Shown piece after piece: positions 33,900 through 44,061 of a DNA stretch of 64,000 nucleotides. The first letter of the stretch is position 1, and each line of letters opens with the position of its first letter. Below the pieces are notes generated by a model. The model was not told the origin of the DNA and searched no databases. It was given only the letters and a program-made list of their open reading frames with translations. Made by a program: the position numbers and the translations under genes. The stretch spans positions 496,001-560,000 of the forward strand of contig NC_133904.1 in the NCBI RefSeq assembly GCF_964199755.1, written 5' to 3'. The stretch is from Larus michahellis (lineage: Eukaryota > Chordata > Aves > Charadriiformes > Laridae).

Positions 33900-35940
33900 A
33901 GTGCTGGGACGCTGAGCCACCAGCCCTGACACCCAGCAGTGTCCCCACACCTCCCCTGCCCTCTGCACAGCTCCCAGCCCCGCGGGCCGGGGGTCCTGAG
34001 TGTGCCCCCAGCTCCAACCAACCACCTGGAGGGGCAGGGGGATGCAGGAATGTGGCAGCCGGGCTGGTGCGCTGGTGCCGGGACCAGTGGGCTCCTCTTC
34101 GGGTGACGTCCCTTGCCCTGGCCGTACTGCCTTGTTCTCCCTGACCCAGCGGGATGCAGCCCCGGCTCTCTGAGCTGTTGGCGTGCTCTGGAGAAGCTGG
34201 AGGCACAGCCTGAGTTTTTGTGGGGATCCAGCAGGCTGTGCCCCCCCCCCGAATGGAGCTGAGGCTCCCCGTGCTGCTTGTCCAGCTGGTGCAAACCCCA
34301 GAGCCGGGTCGGGGTCCCCGAGGCAGCGGGCAGCAGTGTGCTGGGGTGCTAAGCCCTTTAGGATGCTCCAGGGCAGGGGACGCTGCCAGCACCCATGTGC
34401 TGGGGACGCAGCAGGAGCAGGGGGGAGGCAGCTACTGGCCCTGCTCTGGGGTGGGCAGCGCTCCCGGCTGCAGAGGGCCATTTGCCGGGATGCGTTTGCA
34501 GTTCTCCCGCGGGCTGGGCACAGCCTCTGGGCACCGTCCCTGCCAGCCGTCCACGTCCCGGCCGGAGGTACAGGAGCTCACAGCCAGGGCCAGGAGCCCT
34601 GCGGCCGTACGATGCCCAGGAGGTGCGCCAGAGCAGGGATGGTGAGTCCAAGGTAGACAGTAAGGCACACTGGGGAGGGCCCCCGGCAGTGCCCGGCGGG
34701 ACCCCCTCAGTGGGAGGGCTGGCGGCTCCTGGGGGCATGAGTCTGAATGGGCACCGACCGCCTGAGGAGGGCTTTGGCCAGCTTTGGCCAGCAGCACCAT
34801 CAGGAGCCCTGTGGCTGAGCCCCATCCCAGTGCCCTCTCCCCATCCACCCACGGCCCTGTGCCCACGCTCCTTCAATAAGGGCTGGAGGGACACGGGGGT
34901 GACCCCATCCCCCCCGAGCTGTGGGGGGCTGTGGGCTCTGCCTTGGGGGGGCTCTGACCCCACGGCCAGCGCTGTGACAGCCCAGCCGCGCTCCAGCACT
35001 TGTCTAAACACAGGGGGAGGTGGGAAGCGGCTGCTCAGCGGGGCCGCAGAACTCATTACCCAGGAGCTCATCAGCTAATGAGACCCAGGAGGGGGCCTGG
35101 GAACGGGGGGAGCGGGGCCAGGGCAGTGCCGAGGGGCGTGCGGGGAAGGGCCTGCGCCCCAGGCCGTGCTGTTGGGTGCAGGGCACCCCGCAGAGCACCC
35201 TGCCGCACTCCCGAGGCCAGGCTGCCCATGGACCCCCACTGCAGCCCCCAGCCCCAGAGACAGGCTCTGGGATGGCATCAGATGTTTGTGTACCCAGAGA
35301 CGTGCTGTGGGTCCGGGTCGGCACCGGCACCCTTGGACCTTGGTCAGGGCAGCGGCACGGCACTTCCTCCAGCGAGATGGCAGCGGGAATTAATAGCAAT
35401 TAACTCTGGTGCTTTTGTGCCATGTCTGCGATGTCCGTGGGAGATAATGCCAATTTAGATGCCGATATCCTCATGGCATGCATGCCTGGAGCAGGGCTTG
35501 GCCAAGGGCCGGGCTGCAGGGGTGACAAATCAGGGTGCAGGTAGCTCCGAGCAGCACAAGGGCCGGGTGCCACGGTGTGGCTTGGTGGCAGGATGGGACC
35601 GTGGCAAGGGACCACAGGGTCCCCACAGCCCCTGCACCGCTGGATGCCCAGGACCCTGCGACAGCCGCATGATGCGGGTTTGAAACACTGGAGATCGCCG
35701 TGCCCAGGCTCCCCACGAGGCCGGGGCACCCGGGGCTGAGCAGCGTGCCTGGCTTCGGCAGCGCGGCGAGGACGGCGGGAGCACTTGGCCACCGCTGGGT
35801 GATAAGCAGGGTTTATCTCATTGCCTCTGCGTCATGGCAGTGCCAAGGAAAACTGAACAAGCTCCATGTGACCACCAGGAAACACGAGATGGTGAGCAAC
35901 GAGGTGCCCGCTCACCCGCCCCGTCGCCAACACTGTCACG
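33900..35940. other. MESP intergenic region, left part
   Basis: About 2 kb between the divergent MESP genes without recognisable exons. AT-richer, possibly conserved islands lie at about 35035-35095 (CTCATTACC, CTAATGAGA) and 35375-35465 (GGGAATTAATAGCAATTAAC and GATAATGCCAATTTAGATG). They are candidates for enhancers of the flanking genes, on composition only. Confidence 0.4.
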
Positions 35941-35942
35941 GG

Positions 35943-36190
35943 GAGGGGCCGGCCCTGCGCCCCACTGCTGGCTCTGCGCCCCACTGCTGGCCCTGCGCCC
36001 CACGGTGCCACAGCTGGCCCTGTGCCCCGTGGCCCCACAGCTGGCCCTGTGCCCCACTGCTGGCCCTGCGCCCCGTGGCCCCACAGCTGGCCCTGTGCCC
36101 CGTGGCCCCACAGCTGGCCCTGTGCCCAGCCCCATGCCCGACAGCTGGCCCTGTGCCCCACTGCTGGCCCTGTGCCCCATGCCCAGCTCC
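35943..36190 (+). repeat. Minisatellite of CCACTGCTGGCCCTG / CCACAGCTGGCCCTGTG units
   Basis: Irregular tandem copies of two related 17-27 bp units over about 250 bp. Open frames across it are only translations of the repeat. Confidence 0.9.
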
Positions 36191-36224
36191 GTGGCTGATA
36201 CCTGATATTGGGGAAGCCTGTGCC

Positions 36225-36405
36225 CACCCGGCATTGGGGGGGCTGTGCCCACCCAGTATGAGGGGGTCCCACACCCGCTGCCGTATCCCCGGGGCCGTGC
36301 ACACCCGGTACGGGGGGGTCCGTGCCCACTGCCGTATCTCCGGGGCTGTGCCCACCCAGTATGGAGGGGTCCCGTGCCCCCCGCTGTACCCCCGTCGCCG
36401 CGCAC
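36225..36405 (+). repeat. Minisatellite with a unit of about 58 bp
   Basis: About three degenerate units, each containing GTGCCCACCCAGTATG-like, GGGGTCC and CTGCCGTAT segments. Confidence 0.75.
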
Positions 36406-36990
36406 AGCGCCGTGTGGGGGTCACGTACCCCACGGCACCGCGGGGCCGTGCTGCCGGCGGGGGGGGGCGTGCTGCCGGGGGGGGCCGTGCCGGTGCCGGT
36501 GCCGGGGGTGGTGCTCCGGCCCCCCCGCCCGCTCCCTGATGGATTTTCCTTCCCTTCCCGGGGCCGGGTTTCCCTGGAAACCTTCGCACCCGCCGGCACC
36601 GACACCTGCGGGGCCTGGGAACGCGGCGGGGGGGCCCCTCCCAGCCCCGCCCCGCCCGCCCCGGCCCCCCCCGTGAGGGTCCCCGCGCCCCGGCCGCCCC
36701 TCGGCGGCACCCGACGGCACCGGGCGGCGGTCGCGGCTCCGCGCCGAGGCCCCGCGGGCGGCCGGGCTCATTAGGGACAGCGTGTGAAACGCCATTAGCG
36801 GGGGCTGCGGGGGACCTGCCGCGGGAGGGCGGGCCGTGCCCCCCCGCCCCCGGCACCGGGCGAGGGGGTCGGTGCCCCACAGAGCCAGGCTGGGCACCGG
36901 GGCTGCCCCGCTGGGGCCTCGCTGCGCCGTGGGGGACGTGGACACCCGGAGCTGGCAGCTCGCACCCCACTGCAGGCCCCACTGCAGACC
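36405..36990. other. GC-rich island between the MESP genes
   Basis: CpG-dense DNA with CCGGTGCCGGTGCCGG-type runs and no recognised coding content. It contains CATTAGGGACAGCGTGTGAAACGCCATTAG at 36769-36798 in two separated homeodomain-like blocks. Role unknown. Confidence 0.4.
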
Positions 36991-37017
36991 CCTCTGTGTG
37001 GACCCCACGGCTGACCC

Positions 37018-37135
37018 CCCCCATTGCAAACCCCACGGCAGACCCCACGGCAGTCCTCCCCCCATTGCAAACCCCACGGCAGACCCCACAGCAGTCCCCC
37101 TCCATTGCAAACCCCACGGCAGACCCCCACTGCAG
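37018..37135 (+). repeat. Tandem repeat, about 45-bp unit (CATTGCAAACCCCACGGCAG)
   Basis: Two and a half units of about 45 bp, each starting with the quoted 20-mer followed by ACCCCACGGCAGTCC-like sequence, with few differences between units. Confidence 0.9.
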
Positions 37136-37364
37136 GCCCCGCTGAAGGCCCTGCTACAAGCCCCGCTGCCAGCCTCCTTGCAGCCCCCGCGTGGGGCCCA
37201 AGCCCCATCCTGAGGTCGGTGGCGGGGGGGTGAGGGCTGCCGGGGGGGGGTGGGCAGCACAGAGCCGCCTCACACCGCCGGGGTAAAATTCGTCACCCGC
37301 GTGTTCAAAGCCGGCTGCCCTCAGCCCCCCCCGGCCTTTGAAGTGCTGCTGATGCTGGCCACGA

Positions 37365-37399
37365 AGGTGCCACTTCACACCTCTGGCCCTGCATAAAGC
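37365..37399 (+). promoter_or_regulatory. Core promoter with T-box sites, plus-strand MESP gene
   Basis: AGGTGCCA at 37365-37372 and TCACACCT at 37375-37382 (AGGTGTGA on the other strand, a full Brachyury/Tbx6 half-site) form a closely spaced inverted pair. GCATAAAGCCAGGGC at about 37391-37405 follows, and the start codon is at 37439. The TATA-like block is shared almost exactly with the minus-strand MESP promoter. Confidence 0.6.
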
Positions 37400-37438
37400 C
37401 AGGGCGGCCGGGGGACACCGGCACTCGGCCCCACAGCC

Positions 37439-38838
37439 ATGGCCCGCTCGGCAGCCCCTGGCCTCCCGCTCCCCGCCACCGCCCTGCTGCAGGACTGGGG
37501 CTGCCGCGGACCCCCGGACCCCGAGGGCTACAGCAGCAGCTCGCCTGCACCCTCGCCCGACTCCTGCGGCCTCTCGTCCCCCGCCACCACCCGGGGACCC
37601 TGCCGCGGCCCCGCCACCCCTCGCCTGCGAGGCTGCTCCAGGGGCAGAAAGGGGGTGCGGGGCCCGGGGCCGGGGGGCCCACGGCAGAGCGCCAGCGAGC
37701 GGGAGAAGCTGCGGATGCGGCGGCTGGCGCAGGCGCTGCTGAGGCTGCGGCACTACCTGCCGCCCGCGCTGGTGCCCGCGGGGCAGAGCCTGACCAAGAT
37801 CGAGACCCTGCGCCTCGCCATCCGCTACATCGCCCACCTCTCGGCCCTGCTGGGGCTCAGCGAGGAGGCGCTGGCCCGGCGGCGGGGGGCGGCCCCCCGG
37901 CACTGCCCCCTCTGCCCACAGGGTCTGGGGTGCTGCCAGGCCCCGGACCCCCGCCTGCACCCACCAGCTCCAGCCCCACGGGATGCTTCGCCCCCTGATA
38001 CTGTGGGCTGGGGGTCCCCTCCCATGATGGGGACGTCCCTGGATCTTCACGGGGCTCCTGGCATGGGGACGGGTGCCTGGGGATCACCCCCGTGTGGCTC
38101 TGCTGCGGGGACCCCCCCAGAGGTGCTTGGGGTTCCCGACACGGGCATGGAGGCCTGGGGGTCGCCCCCCTACATCCCTGTGGTTGGGACCCCCTCGGAG
38201 CTGCACGGGGCTGTCGCCTCCAGCGTGTCCTCCTGGCTGTCCCCTCCTCACTGCGCAGGGGCAGGGGCCCCCCCAGACCTCCTCGGCAGCCCCCTCCTGG
38301 ACGCGGGGCTGATGCTGCCGGAGTTTGTGGATGCAGGGACAGTCACCCAGGTACGTGCGCTGGCAGGGATCGGGGGGAGCCCTGGCGGTCCCCAGTGTGG
38401 GGTTGGCATGGGGCAGGGCTCAGCCCCCGCGGTGCGCTCAGAGCCGCCTTGGCTTGGGGCAGTGCGGGGACTGGTTTTGGGGTAACAGCAGCCTTGTCTG
38501 GGGGTGGGAACGGGGAGGTGTCCCCCCTCCTCCCTGCAGTGAGTGCACGTGGGTCCCTCAGCCTGCTCCGATCCTCCCCGGTGCCATCCTCCCTCCCGTT
38601 TGTGGCATCCCATCAGCTGGGACAGGCCTGAGGCCGTGGTCCTGCTTGGCCCTGACCGGAGTCCTCCTGGCGGGTGGGCTCTGCCAGCCCCTCTTCCAGC
38701 ACCCCCCCAGACCCCAGCCCTGCCCTGGACCCTGCCCTGGCCGGTCACCCTCTCACCCACCCTCTGCTCCCCCAGGACCTCTCCACGGACCTGTTCTCCC
38801 TCCTGGAGGCTCTGTTCCCGCCACAGCCCCAGGACTGA
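37439..38838 (+). CDS. MESP1: MESP-family bHLH factor, plus-strand copy, two exons
   Basis: Mesoderm-posterior bHLH transcription factor. Exon 1 is 37439-38350 and exon 2 is 38776-38838, joined in phase 0 (CAG then GTACGT; CCCCAG then GAC), giving 324 aa. The N-terminus has the family-like ALLQDWGC and a Ser/Pro stretch ([18 protein letters not shown]). The bHLH spans about residues 82-136, followed by CPLCP at 156-160, a Pro/Gly-rich middle, and the short final exon [20 protein letters not shown], an acidic-hydrophobic tail that may be the transactivation end. The start Met lies about 40 nt after a TATA-like box flanked by T-box sites. Residues from about 78 to 242 are nearly identical to the minus-strand sister. 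By human gene order this is the MESP1 position, but the symbol is tentative because of homogenisation. Chick literature calls this pair cMeso genes. It diverges from its sister across 3.8 kb. Confidence 0.92.
37666..38181 (+). repeat. Right arm of the 516-bp MESP inverted repeat
   Basis: Matches the reverse complement of 32830-33345 with no gap and three mismatches, so 99.4% identical. The inner ends are 4.3 kb apart. Confidence 0.95.
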
Positions 38839-39027
38839 CGCAGATGAGCCCCCGGCTCCCCGGTGCCGGAGCACCCGCTGCCACGCGGCCCCACGACGCA
38901 CCGGCGGATGCCTGCAGCTCGGGGAAGCGTGTCCCCCCTTGGACAGCTGGGAGGTGGGGGGACGAGCTACCTCTTGTGTGAGCCCGCAGCTCTGCTGGAC
39001 GTGCCAGGGCGGCCGCGACTGTACATA

Positions 39028-39033
39028 AATAAA
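39028..39033 (+). terminator. MESP1: Polyadenylation signal of the plus-strand MESP gene
   Basis: AATAAA in the context ACATAAATAAACCC, 190 bp after the stop codon and followed by a GTG-rich flank. Confidence 0.85.
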
Positions 39034-39039
39034 CCCTTG

Positions 39040-40420
39040 TGCCCCTCCGTGTGTCACCGCGTGGCTGTTCCTGCGGCAGGAGCTGGGCACGGGATGGGGT
39101 GCAGCACGTCTGGGCCACTGCGTCACCTCCGGGAGTGGGTTTGGGGCCGGGAGAGGGTGGCTGAGCAGGGTTAAATGTGGGCACATGGGGTCCAGCAACA
39201 GGCAGAAGCGTGGGGCCGAGGTGACCCCATCGGGATGGAGACCCCGCAGGTGGAGGGGAGTGCGGGGGGGGCTGAAGACCGGCCCCTCTGCCCCCCAGCC
39301 CCTCGTCGGCTCCCTGCAGGGTCTGGGGAGTCCATTAGAGGGGCCGTGGTGGGGACTGACAGCCGGGTGCGAATGTGCTGGGGGGGCCCTTCCCCGCCCA
39401 CTCCGGGGGCCCTGGGGCAGGGGGTCTGCAGGGCTAATGAGCCCCACTTATCTGTGAAATGGCTTGCTAATAATGTTAATTCCCTCTGCCAGGGGGGCGA
39501 AGCCTTTGAGATGCAAAGCAGGTCCCCTGCCCTCCCCCAGGCTGCAGCTCCCCCCTGGCCAGGGCTCATGGGCCTTGGGGACACCCTGTGGCCATGGGGA
39601 CATGCTCCGGCCGTGGGGACAACCACGGTCTGGGGGAGCAGCTGGCAGAGGCAGGGCTGGGAGAAGGGACCTGTGGGTCTCTGGGCTCCCCAGATGCACC
39701 CCAAAGTGAGGGGCCTTGTGCACCCCGATCCCCGGCCCTGGGGAGGCCAGTGCAGCACCCACCAGTGCTGGGGCACGCTCGGGCTGGGGGGCTCCCTCCC
39801 ACGGCTGCTGGGCATCTCCCTCTGCCCAGCTCCTCGCCCAGCTCCCCCGTCCCGCACATACTGCCCTGCCCCGCGTGCGTGTCCTGGGGACGGCAGCCGT
39901 ACAGGGTGCCGAGCAGGGGCCACGCCAGCCCCGCGCCGCTGGGATGGGGTTTGGGATGAGCCGGTGGAGCGGGAGCGGGCAGAGGGGGACGGAGCTGCCT
40001 GCGGGCGGGTGGGGGGGCAGAGCTCAGGGCAGAGCTGTGTGTGCACGTGCCCAGGGACGTGTGCGTCTGCGTCTGCACCAACAGGAACGTGCATTCGTGT
40101 CCCTGTGTGTGTGTGTGTGTGTCCCCGTGTGTGAGCACTGTGCACGCTTACGTGTCCGTGTGCGCGTGTGGGTGGCGCGGGGCGAAGGACCAAGCCGTTC
40201 CAAGCGGGCTGGCTACGTCAAGGAGCAACCTGAGCTACCAAGGGCATCCCACCGCCCGCCTGCTGAGTGTGGCCCAGCAGCAGGCAGGAGGGGGCTGCAG
40301 GCGCCGGCAGTACCTGTCCTGCTCCCTCTCTTCCCCGGGCCCCCGCCAGCTCACTGCCAGCAGGCACGGCGCGGATGCGGGAGCCCTCGGCACGGAGAGC
40401 CGGCAGCGCGTGAGCAGTGG
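39040..40420. other. Spacer between MESP and the GnRH receptor gene
   Basis: No exon recognised. An AT-rich block at about 39430-39520 holds CTAATGAGC, CTTATCTG (GATA type), TAATAATGTTAATT and ATGCAAAG (octamer-like), and looks like a compact regulatory element. A GTG-rich simple-sequence stretch occupies about 40030-40175. Confidence 0.45.
40030..40175 (+). repeat. GTGTG-rich degenerate microsatellite
   Basis: Repeated GTGTG and CGTGTG blocks with short interruptions, including an uninterrupted TG run at about 40103-40122. Confidence 0.75.
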
Positions 40421-40427
40421 CCCCGAC

Positions 40428-42683
40428 ATGGCCGGGCCGGGCGGTGCTGGGCAGGACACCCTGGCTGGAGGTGAGGTGGGAGGGGGAAGGGGGTACCTGG
40501 TTCCGGGGGGCTCCAGAACTGGGCTGGGAGGGTCTCTGTCCCCGTGTAGGACCACGAGGGATGCTCGGGGGTGGAGGATGGGTGGGCAGCAGGAATGGCC
40601 TGGGGTAGGTGGTGGGTTGGGGTCAGCAGAGACTGTCTCCCCCTGCCCTGCTTGGTGCCAAGGACCCCCAAAGCTCTATGGGGCGGGGGGGTGTCTGGAG
40701 GAGCCGCGGGGCTGCAGAGAGCAGCTGAAGATGGGAATGCAGTGAGATAAGGTGGGGGTTGCGGTGTGGGGCAGGGAGCAGGGCTCCAGGGAACGGACCT
40801 CCTACACTGAGCGTGACCTGCCCCCCCACCAAGCCCCCACCCCAGGGTCCCCTCCGGGCAGGCTGCCGCTGCCTGTCTGCCTGTTGCGGCAGGAAGGAGC
40901 CATCCGGACGCAGAGCCTGCAGTGGGGAACGCCAGCGCAGACCCCTCCAGCAGCCTGCCCCCCCCGGAGCGGGGCTGCGCCTGGAGCCCCCAGGCCGAGG
41001 GCGGCGAGGAGCCCCTGCGACTGCCCACCTTCTCCCCCGCCGCCCAGGCCCGCGTGGCCGTCACCTTCCTCCTCTTCGCCCTCTCCGCCGGCTGCAACCT
41101 GGCGGTGCTGCGGGCGGCGGGGGGCCGGCGGGGTGGCCGGCGGTCCCACATCCGCCTGCTGCTGCTGCACCTGGCGGCCGCCGACCTGCTGGTGACGGTG
41201 GCGGTGATGCCGCTGGATGCCGTCTGGAACATCACGCTGCAGTGGCGGGCGGGCGACCTGGCCTGCCGCCTCCTCATGTACGTCCGGCTGCTGGCCATGT
41301 ACGCCTCCGCCTTCGTCACCGTCGTCATCAGCCTGGACCGGCAGGCTGCCATCCTGCGCCCGCTGGCCATCGCCCGTGCCCGGAGGAGGAACCGCATCAT
41401 GCTCTACGTCGCCTGGCTCCTCAGCGCCGGGCTCTCGGTGCCGCAGGTACCCGTCCCCGGGGCTCCTCTCCAGCCCGTGCCCCGTGGCAGATGCCCACCT
41501 GCCCCCCAGGGTGTCCCCGGGGCTGGTGCCGCCGCGAACCCTGCAGGATGGGGATGGAGAAGGCTTGGAGGGAGGCAGCCGAGCCGGGCAGTGAAGGAGG
41601 GGCTGTGGCATCGTGCCCCTTCCATCTCAGCTCCCGCCCTGCTGTGTGCCCCAGCCCCGGGCAGTGGGGAGCGGAGCTGGCACAGGGACCCAGTCCCACG
41701 GGCAGGGTCTCACCCTGTGGCTCCGGTGGTCCCCGGCTCCAGAGCCCGGTACCCTGCCTTGGGAAGGCGTGGGGTCCCCCATCACCCCGCGGCCCTGGGG
41801 AGGGGGCTGCCATCCCACCTCTGCTCTGCCTCCAGCTGTTCCTCTTCCGCACCGTCACCCTCCGCCCCCCGCACAACTTCACCCAGTGCACCACGCGGGG
41901 CAGCTTCCCCCGGCCCTGGCACGAGACTCTCTACAACATGCTCGGCTTCACCTGCCTCTTCCTGCTGCCGCTGCTCATCATGGTCTGCTGCTACGCGCGC
42001 ATCCTCCTGGAGATCTCCCGGCGCATGGGCTCCAGCCTCTGTGAGTGCCCAGGCACCCGGCTGCCACGTCCCCGTGCCTGGGGGGCTTTGCCGGGACCCT
42101 GGGATGGGGGGAACCGAGGGGAGCTCTGGCTGGGGCTGTGCGGGGACCCCCCAGCCCTCCCTCAGGGCATGGGGTCCCTGTCCCAGCCGGGCTGCTAAGC
42201 ATCCCCCACTCCGGGCTGTGCCCTCCAGTCTCCTCCCGGGACATGTCGCTGCGGTGCTCCAGGAACAACATCCCGCGGGCACGGCTGCGCATGCTGAAGA
42301 TGAGCCTGGTCATCGTCTCCTCCTTCATCCTCTGCTGGACCCCCTACTACCTGCTGGGGCTGTGGTACTGGTTCTGCCCGCGGGCCATGGAGAAGAGGGT
42401 CTCGCCAGCCCTCACCCACATCCTCTTCATCTTCGGCCTCTTCAACGCGTGCCTGGACCCCATCACCTACGGGCTCTTCACCATCCCTTTCCGGAGGGGC
42501 TGGGGCTGCCCCTGTGGGCACGGCCCCGAGCCCCAGCCGCCCTCCCCGGCCACCGGCTCCTTCCGCTGCTCGGCCTCCTCCCTGCCACGCAAGCGGGGTG
42601 TCCCGGGGGCGCGGGGGCAGCGGGTGCCCGCTGGGCCGGGGCTGCCTGCCGGGGCTGGCTCCTGCCAGAGCAGCTCCCTGTGA
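40428..42683 (+). CDS. GNRHR: Gonadotropin-releasing hormone receptor, non-mammalian type with C-terminal tail
   Basis: Rhodopsin-family GPCR for GnRH, which in pituitary couples to Gq to release gonadotropins. Proposed exons are 40428-40470, 40923-41446, 41836-42040 and 42229-42683; phases close and give 408 aa. The first exon supplies MAGPGGAGQDTLAG, and its last G joins TG of exon 2 to make Val15; the later exon alone has no ATG. Seven membrane segments are visible: TM1 with Asn73, TM2 with Asp102 (HLAAADLL), TM3 ending in DRQ 153-155, TM6 with CWTPYY 293-298, and TM7 with DPITY 334-338. Asp in both TM2 and TM7 and a cytoplasmic tail from about 342 are features of non-mammalian receptors, because mammalian type I has no tail and Asn in TM2. 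NNIPRARLRMLKM before TM6 is a GnRH-receptor signature. N-glycosylation sites occur at Asn17 and Asn117. Exon 1 is less certain than the rest. Confidence 0.93.
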
Positions 42684-42933
42684 GCCGGGCACGGCCCCGC
42701 GCCCATGGGGGTGCCCCGGGGTGCTCAGCAGGCACCGAGGCTGCGGGCTGGAGGGGACCGGCGGCAGGACAGCGAGGGCAGCACGGGCTTGGTGGGGACG
42801 GGGTCACTGCCGCTCTTTTCCCACACCCCGAAGTGCCTCTGTGGGCTGCGGGGCTGGCTTTTGGGGGCCCCCCCAGTCCCCTCTCTGTGCCTGCCCAGCC
42901 CTGCACAGCCGCTGGAGCAGAGCCCAGCCCAGC

Positions 42934-42939
42934 AATAAA
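42934..42939 (+). terminator. GNRHR: GnRH receptor polyadenylation signal AATAAA
   Basis: AGCAATAAAGAG lies 251 bp after the stop codon and is the first canonical signal. Confidence 0.8.
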
Positions 42940-42959
42940 GAGTCCCGCAGCCACCTCCT

Positions 42960-44040
42960 GTCCTGCCCTGCCCGTGTCCCCAGCCATGAGCCGGGCTGCG
43001 GTCCCCAGAGCCAGCGCTGCTGGGACGGGTGGGTGGGAGCCCCAACCCTGGGGGTGGCTGCTCCAGAGCTGGTCCTGGCTGCTCCGGTCTCTGCCACCGG
43101 GGGGTCCCATGGCCCCCAGGGATGGGCAGCTCTGAGGGTGTCCCGCACAGTGCCCAGGGCTGGGTGCTACCCTCTTTGCGGCGGCTGCGGGGGCTTTTTG
43201 TCCCCGTGGGGCTCCTGGCCCCGGTGGTGCGTGGGGCTGGTCCCCGCTGGTGGCGCGGAGCTGGCAGCAGTCCCAGGGCACCGTGCTGCCTGCAGCAGCC
43301 TTGCACCCGCCGGCGGCTCCGCTCGAAACAGGAGCTCTTGGCTCCTGGTGAAGGTCATTGCGAGGTGCGGGGGCCCGGCTGCTCCTGGCTGCGCGGCAAC
43401 TGTCCCAAGGCCAGCGCTGCCACTGGAGCTGGCGCGGCCCGTGGGACCAGGAGAACTGGGGAGGGGGCTGCAGCGGGGCTGTGCGTGCCTGGGCCCCTTG
43501 CTCTCCCCCTGCACCTCGGAGCAGCCGGTCTGAGCCCTGCCCGTGGCTCCGGGAGCAATGCCAGGAGTGAGGGATGGCTCATGGGAACGGCCCCGGCCTC
43601 CCCCCGGCGCAGGGAAGGGTTGGGGGCAGAACCGGGGTGTGCTGCAGCCAGGACTGAAGCAAGAGGCGTCTGCCCGGAGCTCCCCGCTTTGCTGCGGTGG
43701 GTCGCTGGGCTCCATCACCCCCTTCGGTCCCTGCTGCCAGGGGGGACCCAGACCTGGGGATCTGCCCTTAGCCCCGGGGAAGTCGCGCTGCCAGCGTGGC
43801 AGCTGTGGTAACTGCCTACATCAAAATGTCTTCTCCTGACAGGGGTCTGCCGAGGGCTGGGGGGAGACGGGCATCACCCCGGCGGGTACCGAGCCTGTCT
43901 GCCGCGCGCTGGGGGGTCGAGTGCCCGATGAGGCAGGAACAGGCCGGGCGGGCTGCAGGCAGGGACAGCCAGCTCAGCAGCCACCGTGGCCACATCGGGG
44001 TGCCCATCCGGGGAGCGGTGCCCAATAATGGCAGCATGAA
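42960..44040. other. Spacer between convergent GnRH receptor and TMED3 genes
   Basis: About 1.1 kb without recognisable exons or repeats. The genes on its two sides are convergent. Confidence 0.5.
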
Positions 44041-44055
44041 GCACAGTCGCGGGGG

Positions 44056-44061
44056 TTTATT
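44056..44061 (-). terminator. TMED3: TMED3 polyadenylation signal AATAAA (minus strand)
   Basis: TTTATT on the plus strand, about 1.07 kb past the TMED3 stop codon, inside GGGGGTTTATTACGC. It implies a 3' UTR of about 1.1 kb and is the only canonical signal seen there. Confidence 0.7.

Noticed and set aside
42684-43533. Open frames overlapping and continuing past the GnRH receptor stop codon
   Set aside because: They are in other frames or run through introns; the receptor frame ends at 42683 with a polyadenylation signal shortly after.
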